Source: DASVWZ01 sp963708575 (lineage in GTDB: Bacteria > Acidobacteriota > Terriglobia > Terriglobales > Acidobacteriaceae). From it: a stretch of 64,000 nt of DNA. The DNA is taken from positions 2,294,001 to 2,358,000 of the forward strand of contig CAVPTB010000007.1 in NCBI GenBank assembly GCA_963708575.1, written 5' to 3'. The notes beneath the pieces are model-generated. The model was not told where the DNA came from. It made no database searches and was given only the letters and a program-made list of their open reading frames with translations. This document shows, piece by piece, positions 25,703-34,363 of this stretch; within the stretch, counting starts at the first letter, position 1, and every line of letters starts with the position of its first letter. A program made the position numbers and the translations under genes.

Positions 25703-26338
25703 ATGCGCAAAACTGTCATCGCATTGTCGGCTGCTGTGCTAGTGGCTGTGCTTTCGCAGTCATCCTTCGCCGCTGGCCCTGAACCTACCGCAGTAATCGA
25801 CACAACGGCTGGCAAACTGACTTGCACTCTGTTTCCGGACAAAGCCCCGATTGGCGTTGCCAACTTTGTTGGTTTGGCCAGCGGCACCAAAGATTGGACG
25901 AGCCCGGTTACCCATCAAAAGAAACATGGAGTGCCGCTCTACGATGGAACCATCTTCCATCGCGTGATTCCGGACTTCATGATCCAGGGCGGGGATCCTG
26001 CAGGCAGCGGAATGGGCGACCCTGGCTATGCATTCAAGAACGAAACCTCTCCAGATCTGAAATTCGATCGCCCCGGACGGCTGGCATACGCGAACGCCGG
26101 GCCTGACACGAACGGATCTCAGTTCTTCATCACAGAGGTTCCCTATCCCAGCCTGAACGGGGGGTACACGATCTTCGGGCAATGTGATGATGCCACGGTC
26201 GAACTAGTTAAAAAGATCGCCCGCATGCCACGCGACTCAAACGACAAGCCCAACCATCCGGTGAAGATCAATCACATCAGTATCGAAGGCACCACGGCTG
26301 CGAAAGCGTCCCCCGCGGCCAAACCGGCATCGAAGTAG
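25703..26338 (+). CDS. Exported cyclophilin-type peptidyl-prolyl isomerase
   Basis: 211 residues with a signal peptide (MRKTVIALSAAVLVAVLSQS, cleavage near SFAAG), so it should work in the periplasm. The cyclophilin core shows the catalytic Arg in TIFHRVIPDFMIQGGDPAGSG and NAGPDTNGSQFFITEVPYPSLNGGYTIFG. The Trp found in eukaryotic cyclosporin-binding forms is replaced, as usual in bacteria. An Ala/Lys-rich tail ends the protein. AAGGAG lies in front of the ATG. The second cyclophilin gene follows 57 nt later. Confidence 0.92.
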   Translation: MRKTVIALSAAVLVAVLSQSSFAAGPEPTAVIDTTAGKLTCTLFPDKAPIGVANFVGLASGTKDWTSPVTHQKKHGVPLYDGTIFHRVIPDFMIQGGDPAGSGMGDPGYAFKNETSPDLKFDRPGRLAYANAGPDTNGSQFFITEVPYPSLNGGYTIFGQCDDATVELVKKIARMPRDSNDKPNHPVKINHISIEGTTAAKASPAAKPASK

Positions 26339-26395
26339 ACGTTTCACCCACTCCCCTGGCCTGGGTTAATAGAGCCACTGTGGAAAGGACCATCC

Positions 26396-26923
26396 ATGAG
26401 CCGTCAGCCCGGTACCTATGCAGTACTGGATACGTCGGAAGGAAAGATCGTTTGTCGTTTGTTTGAAAAGGAAGCTCCCAAAACTGTTGCAAACTTCATA
26501 GAACTCGCGGAAGGCAAGCGGGAATGGACACACCCTACCACGCGCACGAAAAGTAAAGAACGCCTATACGATGGAACGATTTTCCATCGGGTCATCCCCA
26601 ATTTCATGATTCAGGGCGGCGATCCGGCAGGCACCGGCTTCGGTGGCCCTGGATACCAATTTGAAGACGAGACCAAAGGGTCGCCACACAAGTTCGACAA
26701 GGCGGGCAAACTAGCAATGGCGAATGCGGGACCGAACACAAACGGCTCCCAGTTCTTCATTACCGTGGCTCCCACGGATTGGCTGACTGGCAACCACACA
26801 ATTTTTGGCGAGGTGGTTGAAGGCCAGGACGTCGTGAACAAGATTGTGAACGTTCCTCGAGGCCGCCAAGACAAGCCGACCAAGGATGTAACCGTAAAAT
26901 CGGTCACCATCGAGACCGTCTGA
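26396..26923 (+). CDS. Cytosolic cyclophilin-type peptidyl-prolyl isomerase
   Basis: 175 residues, no signal peptide. TIFHRVIPNFMIQGGDPAGTG and NAGPNTNGSQFFITVAPTDWL are the substrate-binding and catalytic segments. It is clearly a paralogue of the preceding exported protein and probably arose by tandem duplication followed by gain or loss of the signal. It catalyses proline isomerisation in folding cytosolic proteins. A strong intrinsic terminator follows. Confidence 0.93.
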   Translation: MSRQPGTYAVLDTSEGKIVCRLFEKEAPKTVANFIELAEGKREWTHPTTRTKSKERLYDGTIFHRVIPNFMIQGGDPAGTGFGGPGYQFEDETKGSPHKFDKAGKLAMANAGPNTNGSQFFITVAPTDWLTGNHTIFGEVVEGQDVVNKIVNVPRGRQDKPTKDVTVKSVTIETV

Positions 26924-26941
26924 GCTGAAAATCAATCTCAG

Positions 26942-26972
26942 AGCCCGCCCTTTGTTTGGGCGGGCTTTTCTT
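26942..26972 (+). terminator. Rho-independent terminator
   Basis: Perfect 9-bp stem AGCCCGCCC (26942-26950) / GGGCGGGCT (26958-26966), a 7-nt loop, then a TTTTCTT tract. It ends the cyclophilin unit. Confidence 0.92.
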
Positions 26973-27132
26973 ATGCCTGGTGCCGGCGGATTGGCTTTTT
27001 GAACCCAGGAACTCCGCTGGCGCCTCCTAAAGGGCAAGCCTTCCCTTATTACCGCCGTACCTTGACTGGCTTGCGATCAGCGCGTTACTTTCGATTATCC
27101 GCACCAATTTTGTTTGACCTAGTGGGGGAAAT

Positions 27133-27963
27133 TTGGCGAACCGTCCCATCATCACGCTGACCAGCGATTTCGGATTGAGCGACCACTTTGTCGGTACGAT
27201 GAAGGGTGTAATCCTGGGCATCGCTCCGGAGGCAGAAATTGTGGACATCACGCACTCCGTGCAGGCATACGACGTCCTCGATGGGGCGCTGGCAATCGCT
27301 CAGGCTTACTCTTATTTTCCGCCTGGAACCGTCCACATTGTCGTCGTAGATCCGGGCGTGGGCACAGCCCGCCGTCCGATCCTGGTCACCACCGACGGGC
27401 ATAAGTTCGTCGCTCCGGACAATGGTGTTCTCTCTCTTGTCTATGGACGCGAAGAGCGCGTGCACGCTCGCCACATCACTTCCGATCACTACTACCTGCG
27501 GCCACTCAGCAACACGTTTCACGGGCGCGATATCTTTTCCCCGGTTGGGGCTTACTTGGCCAAAGGCGTGGAGCCCGAGAAGTTCGGCGACGAGATTACA
27601 GACTTTGTCCGGTTTAATGCGCCTAAGCCAAAGCAGACCGATGAGAAAACCATGCGTGGCGTAGTCCTCAAAGTGGATCGCTTCGGCAATCTGATCACGA
27701 ACATTACGCCCAAAGACCTCCCCGCGCTCTTTGAAGCTTCCTGCCCACCCTTCAAAATCACCGTGGGTAAGCGCGAGATAACAGAGATGCGGACCAACTA
27801 TGCGGAAGGCGCTCCGAATGAAGTCTTCGGCATTATGGGAAGCATGGGATACCTGGAGATTGCCGCCAACCGCGGTGTGGCGTCGCAAATCGTCGGAGCT
27901 GCCAAAGGCAGTGAAGTCTTGATTGTGATGGAAGGTGCTTCGGCTGCCACCAACGGTCAATAG
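27133..27963 (+). CDS. SAM hydroxide adenosyltransferase (DUF62 family)
   Basis: 276 residues of the fluorinase/chlorinase-like superfamily, whose common members split S-adenosylmethionine with water to adenosine and methionine. ITLTSDFGLSDHFVGTMKG at the N terminus, the VDPGVGTARRPI loop, APDNGVLS, FHGRDIFSPVGAYLA and VDRFGNLITNI are the typical conserved blocks. The halogenase-specific insertion is not evident. The start is a TTG preceded by a GGGGGAA ribosome site. It converges with the next gene, 7 nt apart. The physiological role is not settled for the family. Confidence 0.9.
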   Translation: MANRPIITLTSDFGLSDHFVGTMKGVILGIAPEAEIVDITHSVQAYDVLDGALAIAQAYSYFPPGTVHIVVVDPGVGTARRPILVTTDGHKFVAPDNGVLSLVYGREERVHARHITSDHYYLRPLSNTFHGRDIFSPVGAYLAKGVEPEKFGDEITDFVRFNAPKPKQTDEKTMRGVVLKVDRFGNLITNITPKDLPALFEASCPPFKITVGKREITEMRTNYAEGAPNEVFGIMGSMGYLEIAANRGVASQIVGAAKGSEVLIVMEGASAATNGQ

Positions 27964-27970
27964 ACGTCTC

Positions 27971-28315
27971 TTATAGGTTCTTTGGCCGTGGGTGAGCGTA
28001 GCGTTCCATCTCAGCCGTCCACTTCAGGAAACGCCATAGATTGCCTCGCTCTCGCCAGGTGAACTCAAAGAACTCCAGGATGCCGATCTGCTGCATCTTT
28101 ACCCCTGTGTAGGTCTCGATCCTCCATAACAAGTACGGACTGCGCCACGGGGCAAGGTGATGCCCGCGCGTGGCATTCCACAGGAATCGCAGCATATAGC
28201 CCATGAGTTGATAGTAAATGATGCTTGCGCGTCGCTCCAGATGTTCCACCAGCGAAATAATTGCAACCGGCGCGCTTAAAAACTGCGCAGCGACCCTCGG
28301 CAGGCGCGGATTCAT
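27971..28315 (-). CDS. Conserved hypothetical protein
   Basis: 114 residues from ATG 28315, starting MNPRLPRVAAQFLSAPVAII. The sequence has hydrophobic and aromatic segments (YYQLMGYMLRFLWNATRGHHL, PYLLWRIETYTGVKM) but no clear signal or transmembrane helix. I recognise no family. The frame can be extended to 28390 but would then overlap the next gene's start. It lies convergent with the SAM hydrolase and divergent from the TPR gene. Confidence 0.62.
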   Translation of the reverse strand: MNPRLPRVAAQFLSAPVAIISLVEHLERRASIIYYQLMGYMLRFLWNATRGHHLAPWRSPYLLWRIETYTGVKMQQIGILEFFEFTWRERGNLWRFLKWTAEMERYAHPRPKNL

Positions 28316-28388
28316 CGGGTTGAGTATAGTCCTGCTCTGCAGAAGCCCCCTCAGTGACGTGCTAGAATCCGTCTTCTGATCTGCTACC

Positions 28389-28745
28389 ATGCCTGACCAA
28401 AACGCACGCCAGACAGCCGAAGATCATTATTACGCCGCGTTGGACTTTGTGGCGGAAGGTAAGCAGGAGGCTGCCCTCTCCGAATACCAGAAGTCGCTGG
28501 ATGCCGATCCGACCTTCACCGAGGCCATGCATGGCATGGCGCGGGTTTTGCAGGATTTGAACCGTCTGGACGAAGCCATCACTGTTGCCACACGCATTTC
28601 TGAACTCGATCCTGACGATGTGCTGGCCCACACCAGCCTTTCAGTGCTGTACCAGAAAAAAGGAATGGTCCCGGAAGCCGAAGCTGAAGGGAACAAGGCG
28701 CGCGTGCTGGGATGGAAGCAACAGTTGAAGAAAGGCGGCTCTTAA
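28389..28745 (+). CDS. TPR-repeat protein
   Basis: 118 residues built of about three tetratricopeptide repeats: AEDHYYAALDFVAEGKQEAALSEYQKSLDADP, then TEAMHGMARVLQDLNRLDEAITVATRISELDP, then LAHTSLSVLYQKKGMVPEAEAEGNKA. It is cytoplasmic and should act as a protein-protein interaction scaffold. It lies convergent with the pilR-like gene, but its partner is unknown. Confidence 0.85.
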   Translation: MPDQNARQTAEDHYYAALDFVAEGKQEAALSEYQKSLDADPTFTEAMHGMARVLQDLNRLDEAITVATRISELDPDDVLAHTSLSVLYQKKGMVPEAEAEGNKARVLGWKQQLKKGGS

Positions 28746-28771
28746 CTAACGGCTAGGAGCCAAGAGCGGTG

Positions 28772-30160
28772 CTACAGTTCATACTTCTTCATCAAATGCC
28801 GGAACGACCGGTACGAGATTTTCAACAGGTCGGCGGCCTTGGTCTGCACTCCATTCGACTGTACCAATGCAGACTTCAACAAATTGACCTCGATATCGGC
28901 GACGTATTTTTCCATATCCAATCCGTCCGGTAGAACTGCGCCAACCGCTATCGTCGAACCCATACCGACCCCAGCGGCGGCGGCCCTGGCTTTAGCTTTC
29001 TCCGCAGGCAGCTCGGCTCGCAATTCCTCCCCAGGCTCCAGCGCCACAGCCCGCTCGATCGTGTTCTCCAATTGCCTGACATTGCCGGGCCATTCATAGG
29101 CGCATAGGGCCTCGAGAGACTCCTTATTCACTCGGGTGATGGCTTTCCCAGCGGAGGCGGCATATTTCTTCAGAAAATGATTGACCAGCAGGGGAACGTC
29201 TTCCCGGCGCTCACGCAAGGGCGGCACGGAGATGGGGATCACACTCAAACGGTAGTAGAGGTCTTCTCGAAAACTGCCTTCAGAAACTTGCTTGTCGAGA
29301 TCACGATTAGTGGCCGCAATCACCCGCACGTCAATGGCGATTTCCTCCGTGGCGCCAACCGCGCGAACGCTGCGTTCCTGCAGCACGCGCAAGAGCTTCA
29401 CTTGCATGGTGAGACTCATCTCGCCAATTTCATCGAGAAATATGGTTCCCTGATCCGCCACTTCGAACAGCCCACGCTTGTTCTGCGCCGCGCCGGTAAA
29501 GGCGCCTTTCACGTAACCGAAGAGCTCGCTTTCCAGCAGCGTCTCAGGGAAAGCCCCGCAGTTGATGGAAACAAACGGATCGGTCGCTCGTGGAGAACAG
29601 ACATGCACCGCTCGGGCCACGAGTTCTTTGCCGGTTCCGCTTTCCCCATAGATCAGCACCGTGCTTTGAGTGGAAGCCACGGTACGAATCGTAGCTTTGA
29701 GCTTGTCCATTGCCGGACTGATGCCGATGATGTTGTCGAGAGAATTTCGTGTCGCCGCATCACGCTTAAACGCAAAGTTCTGGCGGCTTAGTGCCAGCTT
29801 TTCCAGCGCCCGGTTAATCGCCAGTTTGATTTCATCCACCAGCCCTGGAGATTTGCGGATGTAATCGGTGGCTCCGCCCGCTTTTACCGCCTGCACTGCC
29901 GCCTCGTAGTCATCAACCGCCGTGATAAGAATGACCGCTGACTCCGGAGAAATCTGGTGAGCATGACGGAGCACCTCGATGCCATCGATCTTTGGCATTT
30001 TAATGTCGGTGACTACGACGTCATAGATGGCCGAATCCAGCTTCCGCTTCGCCAGCTCTCCCGAATTCGCCGTTTCCACCTTATGGCCATCGCGGCGCAA
30101 AGCGATATCCAGCATTTCGCAGATCGAGCGTTCGTCGTCGCAAACCAGAATGTTACCCAA
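28772..30160 (-). CDS. pilR: Sigma54-dependent response regulator, PilR-like
   Basis: About 462 residues: receiver (phospho-Asp in DVVVTDIKMPKIDG), AAA+ sigma54-activation domain and C-terminal Fis-type HTH (TKAADLLKISYRSFRHLMKK). The AAA+ domain has Walker A GESGTGKELVA, a canonical GAFTGA loop, Walker B TIFLDEIGEM and the R-finger region. I start it at TTG 30160 because GGAGG sits exactly 5 nt before it; ATG 30172 has no site. It overlaps the sensor kinase gene by 8 nt. Position after pilB-pilT-pilC and pilS suggests control of pilin or motility genes. No pilA is in the window. Confidence 0.9.
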   Translation of the reverse strand: MGNILVCDDERSICEMLDIALRRDGHKVETANSGELAKRKLDSAIYDVVVTDIKMPKIDGIEVLRHAHQISPESAVILITAVDDYEAAVQAVKAGGATDYIRKSPGLVDEIKLAINRALEKLALSRQNFAFKRDAATRNSLDNIIGISPAMDKLKATIRTVASTQSTVLIYGESGTGKELVARAVHVCSPRATDPFVSINCGAFPETLLESELFGYVKGAFTGAAQNKRGLFEVADQGTIFLDEIGEMSLTMQVKLLRVLQERSVRAVGATEEIAIDVRVIAATNRDLDKQVSEGSFREDLYYRLSVIPISVPPLRERREDVPLLVNHFLKKYAASAGKAITRVNKESLEALCAYEWPGNVRQLENTIERAVALEPGEELRAELPAEKAKARAAAAGVGMGSTIAVGAVLPDGLDMEKYVADIEVNLLKSALVQSNGVQTKAADLLKISYRSFRHLMKKYEL

Positions 30161-31856
30161 CTGAACCTCCATTGGCAGCCGCCGTCACCAGGGGCACACC
30201 GGCTTGCCGAACGGCAACAACCGTGTCGGTCTTGGGAGGGGTTTCATCCACTACTTCTGCCATGCGACGCAGACGCAAAACAAATGCGCTGCCCTTCCCG
30301 GGCCTGGAACGAGCGAACACCTTCCCTTCGTGCGCTTGCACGATCTGATACACGATGGCCAAGCCAAGCCCCGTACCGCCCTCGAACTGCGATTGAAAGG
30401 GTTCAAATATCTTCTCGATCAACTGTGGCGATATGCCCGGTCCGGTATCACCGAATTCGATTTGCCAGTCTTCGCCGGCTGGTTCGATCGACACCTGCAG
30501 CGTTCCCCGGTCTCCCATGGCGCGCACTGCGTTCTCACAGAAATTCCAAAATACTTGCTTGAGTTTGTCGCCATCAGCCAGAGCAAAGGCTTCCTGCACT
30601 CCGAAGTGGCGTTCGATCGTTATGCCCGAATTTTGTCCCGCGAGCCGATGCTCCAGCAGGGTAAGCGTGTCTTCTAGCAAGGGCAGAAGGTTCACTTCCG
30701 CAAACTGATATTTTCTACCGCGGGAATAGTTCAGAAAATCCGTGATGATGTTATTGAGCCGTTCCGACTCCCGCGTGACAATTTGCAGCAGCTGCCGATG
30801 CTCATCGCTTAGATCGGGAATTCCGGTCAGCATATTCACCGACCCGGCGATCGAGGTCAGGGGATTGCGAATCTCGTGAGCAATGGCCGCCGCCAACCGT
30901 CCAACCGCCGCCAAGCGGTCCTGCATGCGAACTTCACGCTCCAGCCGCCGGATCTCGGTCAGGTCGTCTAGTGTGTATACGTGACCTGTCGTACCTTGGT
31001 CCGGAACAGTGAGTGGTGAAACCAGAATTCGAAAAGTCCTGCGATAGCCGTTTGGAGCCACGAAACGAGCTTCCCCGTGAGTCTGTTCAAATTCGCCTTG
31101 GGGCAGTGGATCCAAAAACAGCTGATTCACCGGCTCGCCAATAAGCTCTTGCTCCGGACGCTCCAGGAGCTTTTGTGCCGCAACGTTTACCAGGGTGATG
31201 CGTCCGTCGAGCCCGGTTGTGATCAGCCCTCCGGTGATCGACTGCACAATGTTTTTGTGCAGAGCCTGCAGGTTTTCCAACTCGTCGCTGGTATGCGCCA
31301 GCTTGACGTCAACTTGCCGCAGCTTGGTCACCAGCAACATCGCGAGGTAAGCCACCGCGATGTATCCGAAAAGATTTACAAAAATGATGGCTTGCAGGGC
31401 TTTGAGGTCAGGGTGAGTAATCGAATAAGAAGGAACAAACTCGAAATACGTTAGATCAAGCAAGGCGCCATAAAGAATGAACGCCAGCGCGGCGGCCAGA
31501 TATGCCCACACCCTGGGCAAGAGGATGCAGGCCACGATGATGACCAGGGGATAGAGAAAGTTGAGTGAGCTATCCACGCCACCCGTGACATACACGACCA
31601 GCGTCACCAGAGCCAGGTCACTTAGAACCTGCAGGGCCGCCTGGATCCGCGTTTCCCGCCAGAAAGACAACAGAAGAATGAAGAACAGAGAAATCGAATA
31701 CCACAAAAGAATGGCGTTGATAAAAAGCCGGAAGGGAAACGGCGTCGGCGTGAGCCGCGCAATCGTCAGCTCAATTCCAAGGAGAACCGTAAGAATGATG
31801 ACGCGAACTTTGACCAGCCACGCGAGCCAGAGCCGCTCATCGAAAATAGATTGCAT
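30153..31856 (-). CDS. pilS: Membrane sensor histidine kinase, PilS-like
   Basis: 567 residues. The N-terminal about 180 hold six hydrophobic helices (VRVIILTVLLGIELTIA, FFILLLSFW, LALVTLVVYVTGG, FLYPLVIIVACILL and others) with almost no loops. A PAS domain follows (about 200-300). HisKA carries the phosphoacceptor in AAAIAHEIRNPLTSIAG, and HATPase_c carries FCENAVRAMGD and GTGLGLAIVYQI. A six-helix sensor next to a sigma54 activator in a pil cluster is the PilS/PilR layout. The stop overlaps pilR. A tight hairpin separates it from pilC upstream. Confidence 0.9.
   Translation of the reverse strand: MQSIFDERLWLAWLVKVRVIILTVLLGIELTIARLTPTPFPFRLFINAILLWYSISLFFILLLSFWRETRIQAALQVLSDLALVTLVVYVTGGVDSSLNFLYPLVIIVACILLPRVWAYLAAALAFILYGALLDLTYFEFVPSYSITHPDLKALQAIIFVNLFGYIAVAYLAMLLVTKLRQVDVKLAHTSDELENLQALHKNIVQSITGGLITTGLDGRITLVNVAAQKLLERPEQELIGEPVNQLFLDPLPQGEFEQTHGEARFVAPNGYRRTFRILVSPLTVPDQGTTGHVYTLDDLTEIRRLEREVRMQDRLAAVGRLAAAIAHEIRNPLTSIAGSVNMLTGIPDLSDEHRQLLQIVTRESERLNNIITDFLNYSRGRKYQFAEVNLLPLLEDTLTLLEHRLAGQNSGITIERHFGVQEAFALADGDKLKQVFWNFCENAVRAMGDRGTLQVSIEPAGEDWQIEFGDTGPGISPQLIEKIFEPFQSQFEGGTGLGLAIVYQIVQAHEGKVFARSRPGKGSAFVLRLRRMAEVVDETPPKTDTVVAVRQAGVPLVTAAANGGSVG
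30166..30170 (-). promoter_or_regulatory. Shine-Dalgarno that favours a TTG start for pilR
   Basis: GGAGG on the minus strand lies 5 nt before TTG at 30160, inside the 3' end of the kinase gene. The ATG at 30172 partly precedes it and would not use it. Confidence 0.55.
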
Positions 31857-31881
31857 TCTTTATCCAATGCCAGAAGCGGGT

Positions 31882-31911
31882 GGCTGGCAGAATTTCTGAT
31901 TTCTGCCAGCC
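31882..31911 (-). promoter_or_regulatory. Intercistronic hairpin between pilC and pilS
   Basis: Perfect 11-bp arms, GGCTGGCAGAA (31882-31892) and TTCTGCCAGCC (31901-31911), with an 8-nt loop. There is no U-tract on either strand. It may act as an mRNA processing or stability element that separates expression of the motor genes from the regulators. Confidence 0.5.
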
Positions 31912-31930
31912 CCGCGGTTGCCGATAGTTC

Positions 31931-33139
31931 TTAACCCGAGAGTTTCGCGATCATAGCGAACAACGGCATGTATAGTGCTATGACGATTCCGCCGATCATG
32001 ACGCCCAGCAAACCGATGATCAGTGGCTCCAACATAGCCAGCATGTCTTTAGTTGCGGAGTCCACTTCGTCTTCGTAGAAGTCGGCGATCTTCTGCAACA
32101 TGGCATCCATGGCGCCCGTCGCTTCGCCGACTCCGATCATCTGGGTAACCATGCTGGGAAACACGCCGGACTCGCGCAGTGGATCGACGATGGTGCGGCC
32201 TTCTTCGATCGCTTTGCGAACCCTCATCAAAGCTTCTTCTAGGACCGCGTTGCCCGAGGTCCGGGCGGTGATACTCAAACCTTCGAGAATGGGAACGCCA
32301 GATGTAATCAACGTGCCCAAAGTCCGCGTGAACCGTGCGACCGCAATCTTGCGAAGCAAGAGACCGAGGATTGGCATTTTCAACAAGCACCAATCCATGT
32401 AGTACTTGCCGCGCGGATTCTTACGGATTTGCTTGGTTCCAAAGACCAAGGCAACAGTGCCGACAATGAAGAACCACCAGAACTGGCCGACGAAGGCGCT
32501 CAACCCCAACACCACCCGTGTCGGTAGTGGCAAGGACACGCCTAGTCCGGCAAACAGGTTGGCGAAGATTGGGACCACCCATTTCAATAGGGCACCGACA
32601 ATCAAGAACGCCAAACTGACGACCGAGACCGGGTAGATCAGAGCCGATTTGACCGCTCCGCGCAGTTTGACGGCCTTTTCTACATAGATCGCTAAGCGCT
32701 GCAGGATGATGTCAAGAATACCGCCCGTTTCACCGGCCTCGATCATGTTGGTGGTGAGGTCGTCGAAAATCTTCGGGTATTGCCGCATGGCATTGGCCAG
32801 CGAGGCGCCGCCTTCAACCGTGCTCCGCACGCCGTTGAGGGCCTTCTGGAATGTCTGGTCTTCCTGGTTGGCCGCCAGAATTTCCAAACATTGAACCAGT
32901 GGCAGACCGGCGTCGATCATGACCGAGAACTGCCGGAAAAAGACGGCGATGTCCTTGGTCTTGACCTTGCCCGATCCGAAGGTGGGCATGACGAATTCCT
33001 TGCCCTTCTCACGAATCGCGCCGGCGGTGATGCGCTCTTTGCGCAATTGCGCCGCGAGCACCTGTTTATTGGGCGCGACTCGCTCTCCCGCAACCTTCTC
33101 GCCCGCTTCGTTTTTTCCCGAAAATGTAAAAACTGGCAT
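31931..33139 (-). CDS. pilC: Type IV pilus inner-membrane platform protein
   Basis: 402 residues with two T2SS-F domains, each with the typical FFRQFSVMIDAGLPLVQCLE / FTRTLGTLITSGVPILEGL block. Three membrane helices are near 175-195, 215-240 and the C terminus (LEPLIIGLLGVMIGGIVIAL). It links the PilB/PilT motors to pilin assembly in the cytoplasmic membrane. GAGAGGT precedes the ATG. It is third in pilB-pilT-pilC. Confidence 0.95.
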   Translation of the reverse strand: MPVFTFSGKNEAGEKVAGERVAPNKQVLAAQLRKERITAGAIREKGKEFVMPTFGSGKVKTKDIAVFFRQFSVMIDAGLPLVQCLEILAANQEDQTFQKALNGVRSTVEGGASLANAMRQYPKIFDDLTTNMIEAGETGGILDIILQRLAIYVEKAVKLRGAVKSALIYPVSVVSLAFLIVGALLKWVVPIFANLFAGLGVSLPLPTRVVLGLSAFVGQFWWFFIVGTVALVFGTKQIRKNPRGKYYMDWCLLKMPILGLLLRKIAVARFTRTLGTLITSGVPILEGLSITARTSGNAVLEEALMRVRKAIEEGRTIVDPLRESGVFPSMVTQMIGVGEATGAMDAMLQKIADFYEDEVDSATKDMLAMLEPLIIGLLGVMIGGIVIALYMPLFAMIAKLSG

Positions 33140-33207
33140 GTTGACCTCTCTTCGATTCCCGAATCCTTCTACCTATGCAAGGCTCGAGGCCTTGTATCAA
33201 AATCGTA

Positions 33208-34338
33208 TTAACGTTTGCCCGGTGCAGCTCCCTTGGCCATGGTTCCCGCTGCGCTGCGATTCAGCAAGCTCGCACCACGGTTAATCATTTCCTGCAGTTC
33301 GTCCTGATTGCTGGAGCGCGCCATGGCAGTTTCTATCGTGATCTGCTTCTGGAAATACGCGGTGGCCAGCGATTGGTTAAAGGTCTGCATACCGAACTTG
33401 TCCTGCCCGGACTGCATTGCCGAGTAAATCTGGTGAATCTTGTCTTCGCGGATCAGGTTCCGTACGGCTGCATTCGGAACCAGGATCTCCATGCACATCG
33501 CCCGTCCCTTGCCGTCGGCTGTCGCCAGAAGGGTTTGACACATGATCCCCTCCAGGACCAGAGACAACTGAGCGCGAATCTGCGGCTGCTGGTGCGCCGG
33601 AAACACGTCGATGATTCGGTTAATCGTCGAAGATGCCGAGTTGGTGTGCAACGTGCCGAAGGTGAGGTGACCGGTTTCCGCAATTCGCAGCGCCGATTCG
33701 ATTGTCTCCAGATCGCGCATTTCGCCGATCAGCACCACGTCCGGGTCTTCTCGAAGAGCGGCACGCAGGGCATCCGTGAAGCTCTTCGTGTCGGCATGCA
33801 GTTCGCGTTGGTTGACCACGCAGTTTTTGTTCATGTGAACAAATTCGATGGGGTCCTCGATGGTCAGAATGTGATCGTGGCGCTCGGTGTTGATCTTGTC
33901 GATCATTGCAGCCAACGTCGTCGACTTACCCGATCCCGTGGGACCCGTCACCAGAACCAATCCTCGCGGCTTGTCGCACATCTTGCTGACTACGGCCGGC
34001 AGCCCCAGTTGATTGAACGACTTGATTTCGAAGGGAATCAAACGGAAGACGGCGGCAGTGGCACCTCGCTGATTGAAGACGTTGGCACGAAAGCGAGCCA
34101 ATCCTTTTAAGCCGAAGGAGAAGTCGAGTTCGAGGTTTTCTTCGAAGCGATGCTTCTGAGAGTCCGTCATGACGCTGTAAGCCAGTTGCTTGGTTTCGGC
34201 GGGCGTCATCTGCGGCAGATCCAGAGGCACCAGATGCCCATGGACGCGGATCTGGGGCGGCGAGTTCGTCGTGAGGTGAAGATCGCTGCCACTCATCTCC
34301 AACATTCGTTTCAGTAGATCGCTTAATGAGAGCGACAT
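33208..34338 (-). CDS. pilT: Type IV pilus retraction ATPase
   Basis: 376 residues, a hexameric motor that depolymerises the pilus. The N-terminal PAS-like region ends in VTGPTGSGKSTTLAAMID (Walker A). An Asp box (TIEDPIEF), Walker B (VVLIGEMRDLETIESALRIAETGHL) and the PilT-specific AIRNLIRE-like segment AAVRNLIREDKIHQ are present. AAGGAGAAAGAG precedes the ATG. It lies between pilB and pilC in the same operon. Confidence 0.96.
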   Translation of the reverse strand: MSLSLSDLLKRMLEMSGSDLHLTTNSPPQIRVHGHLVPLDLPQMTPAETKQLAYSVMTDSQKHRFEENLELDFSFGLKGLARFRANVFNQRGATAAVFRLIPFEIKSFNQLGLPAVVSKMCDKPRGLVLVTGPTGSGKSTTLAAMIDKINTERHDHILTIEDPIEFVHMNKNCVVNQRELHADTKSFTDALRAALREDPDVVLIGEMRDLETIESALRIAETGHLTFGTLHTNSASSTINRIIDVFPAHQQPQIRAQLSLVLEGIMCQTLLATADGKGRAMCMEILVPNAAVRNLIREDKIHQIYSAMQSGQDKFGMQTFNQSLATAYFQKQITIETAMARSSNQDELQEMINRGASLLNRSAAGTMAKGAAPGKR

Positions 34339-34363
34339 AATTCTCTTTCTCCTTGGTCGAACT

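Noticed and set aside
27085..27960. 291-codon open frame on the minus strand
   Set aside because: It lies fully antisense to the DUF62 SAM hydrolase, whose conserved blocks are clear. The antisense translation has no recognisable motif.
28772..31856. NtrB/NtrC nitrogen regulators instead of PilS/PilR
   Set aside because: The kinase has six tightly packed N-terminal helices, unlike soluble NtrB, and the pair directly follows pilB-pilT-pilC.
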